Of a stretch of 23,064 bases of DNA, positions 22,596 through 23,064 are shown one piece after another (position 1 is the stretch's first letter; every line of letters begins with the position of its first letter). Source of the stretch: an uncultured Veillonella sp. (lineage in GTDB: Bacteria; Bacillota; Negativicutes; Veillonellales; Veillonellaceae). Made by a program: the position numbers and the translations under genes. A model generated the notes under the pieces. It made no database searches. It was not told the DNA's origin and worked only from the letters and a program-made list of their open reading frames with translations. The stretch is taken from contig NZ_UQYC01000025.1 of the NCBI RefSeq assembly GCF_900545205.1, positions 1 to 23,064 on the forward strand. The letters are read 5' to 3'.

Positions 22596-23064
22596 TACAC
22601 AAGTGCCTTTGCTAATACTTCATCCATTGTCTTAACTGGCGTAATAATGAGACCTTCTTTTACAATGTCAGGCAATTCTGCGATATCCTTTTCATTGCCT
22701 TTCGGAATCAATACTTCTTTAATGCCATTAGACAAGGCTGCTAATAACTTTTCTTTTAAACCGCCGATTGGTAATACACGGCCACGCAATGTAATTTCAC
22801 CAGTCATGGCAATATCAGAACGAACCTTCCGATTTGTTAAGATAGATACCATGGCCAATGTCATTGTAATACCTGCAGAAGGGCCATCCTTAGGTGTTGC
22901 ACCTTCAGGCAAGTGAACGTGAATATCGAGTTTCTTATAGAAATCGTCTTCGATTTTTAAGGCTTTTGCATTGTGGCGAATATAGCTCATCGCAGCTTGA
23001 CCAGACTCTTGCATAACCTTACCTAAGCTACCAGTTAATGCAAGTTTACCTGTACCATTCATAG
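22595..23064 (-). CDS. lon: ATP-dependent protease Lon, C-terminal part (cut by the window edge)
   Basis: The last 155-156 codons of Lon are present; the open frame continues past the window edge, so the N-terminal and ATPase domains are outside. What remains is the proteolytic domain. The catalytic serine lies in KDGPSAGI and the catalytic lysine in GGLKEKLLAA, as the second Lys, 43 residues after the serine, the same spacing as S679 and K722 of E. coli Lon. The TGSLGKVMQES block at the start of the domain is also typical. Lon degrades misfolded and regulatory proteins in the cytoplasm. Its stop codon overlaps the ysxC start. Confidence 0.97.
   Translation of the reverse strand, partial: MNGTGKLALTGSLGKVMQESGQAAMSYIRHNAKALKIEDDFYKKLDIHVHLPEGATPKDGPSAGITMTLAMVSILTNRKVRSDIAMTGEITLRGRVLPIGGLKEKLLAALSNGIKEVLIPKGNEKDIAELPDIVKEGLIITPVKTMDEVLAKALV

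Overview
The window reads as chromosomal DNA of a Veillonella species (Negativicutes: diderm, anaerobic, lactate- and succinate-using relatives of the Firmicutes). The strongest evidence is the gene order mmdA-mmdD-mmdE-mmdC-mmdB, which is the layout described for the sodium-pumping methylmalonyl-CoA decarboxylase of Veillonella parvula, including a separate 55-residue epsilon subunit. AT-rich intergenic DNA, an O-antigen ligase-like gene and a Bacillus-like lspA/pseudouridine synthase/pyrR order fit this. All 24 genes I support lie on the minus strand, so transcription runs from high to low coordinates. No RNA genes, insertion sequences, prophage or CRISPR arrays were seen.

Layout in transcription order. 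(1) 23064-14790: a compact housekeeping run of partial lon, ysxC, a long-chain polyprenyl diphosphate synthase, tatC, valS, folC and an O-antigen ligase-like gene. Spacings run from a 4-nt overlap to 21 nt, and the run ends at an intrinsic terminator near 14625-14688. (2) 14370-9175: a strong promoter, then a succinate/propionate-type CoA transferase, both chains of a split methylmalonyl-CoA mutase, MeaB and methylmalonyl-CoA epimerase. (3) 9086-5208: a second promoter and mmdADECB. (4) 5015-3421: a small unknown membrane protein and an SLC13/DASS anion transporter. (5) 3253-2805: a monocistronic SemiSWEET with its own promoter and terminator. (6) 2530-2222: a monocistronic 2[4Fe-4S] ferredoxin. 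(7) 2219-61: lspA, an RluA-family pseudouridine synthase and pyrR.

Blocks 2 and 3 together form an energy module. The CoA transferase makes succinyl-CoA at the expense of propionyl-CoA. The B12-dependent mutase (protected by MeaB) makes (R)-methylmalonyl-CoA, the epimerase converts it to the (S) form, and the membrane complex MmdABCDE decarboxylates that to propionyl-CoA while exporting Na+. Propionyl-CoA returns to the CoA transferase and propionate leaves. The adjacent DASS carrier is a plausible dicarboxylate importer for this route; that is inference.

I do not see a clearly undescribed multi-gene system. The points most worth a second look are the 85-residue membrane protein next to the DASS carrier, the SemiSWEET in a lineage known for not fermenting sugars, the twin near-identical terminators around it, the roughly 65-residue charged extension on TatC, the hairpins in the intercistronic gaps of the mmd operon, and a 17-bp palindrome in an otherwise empty AT-rich gap.
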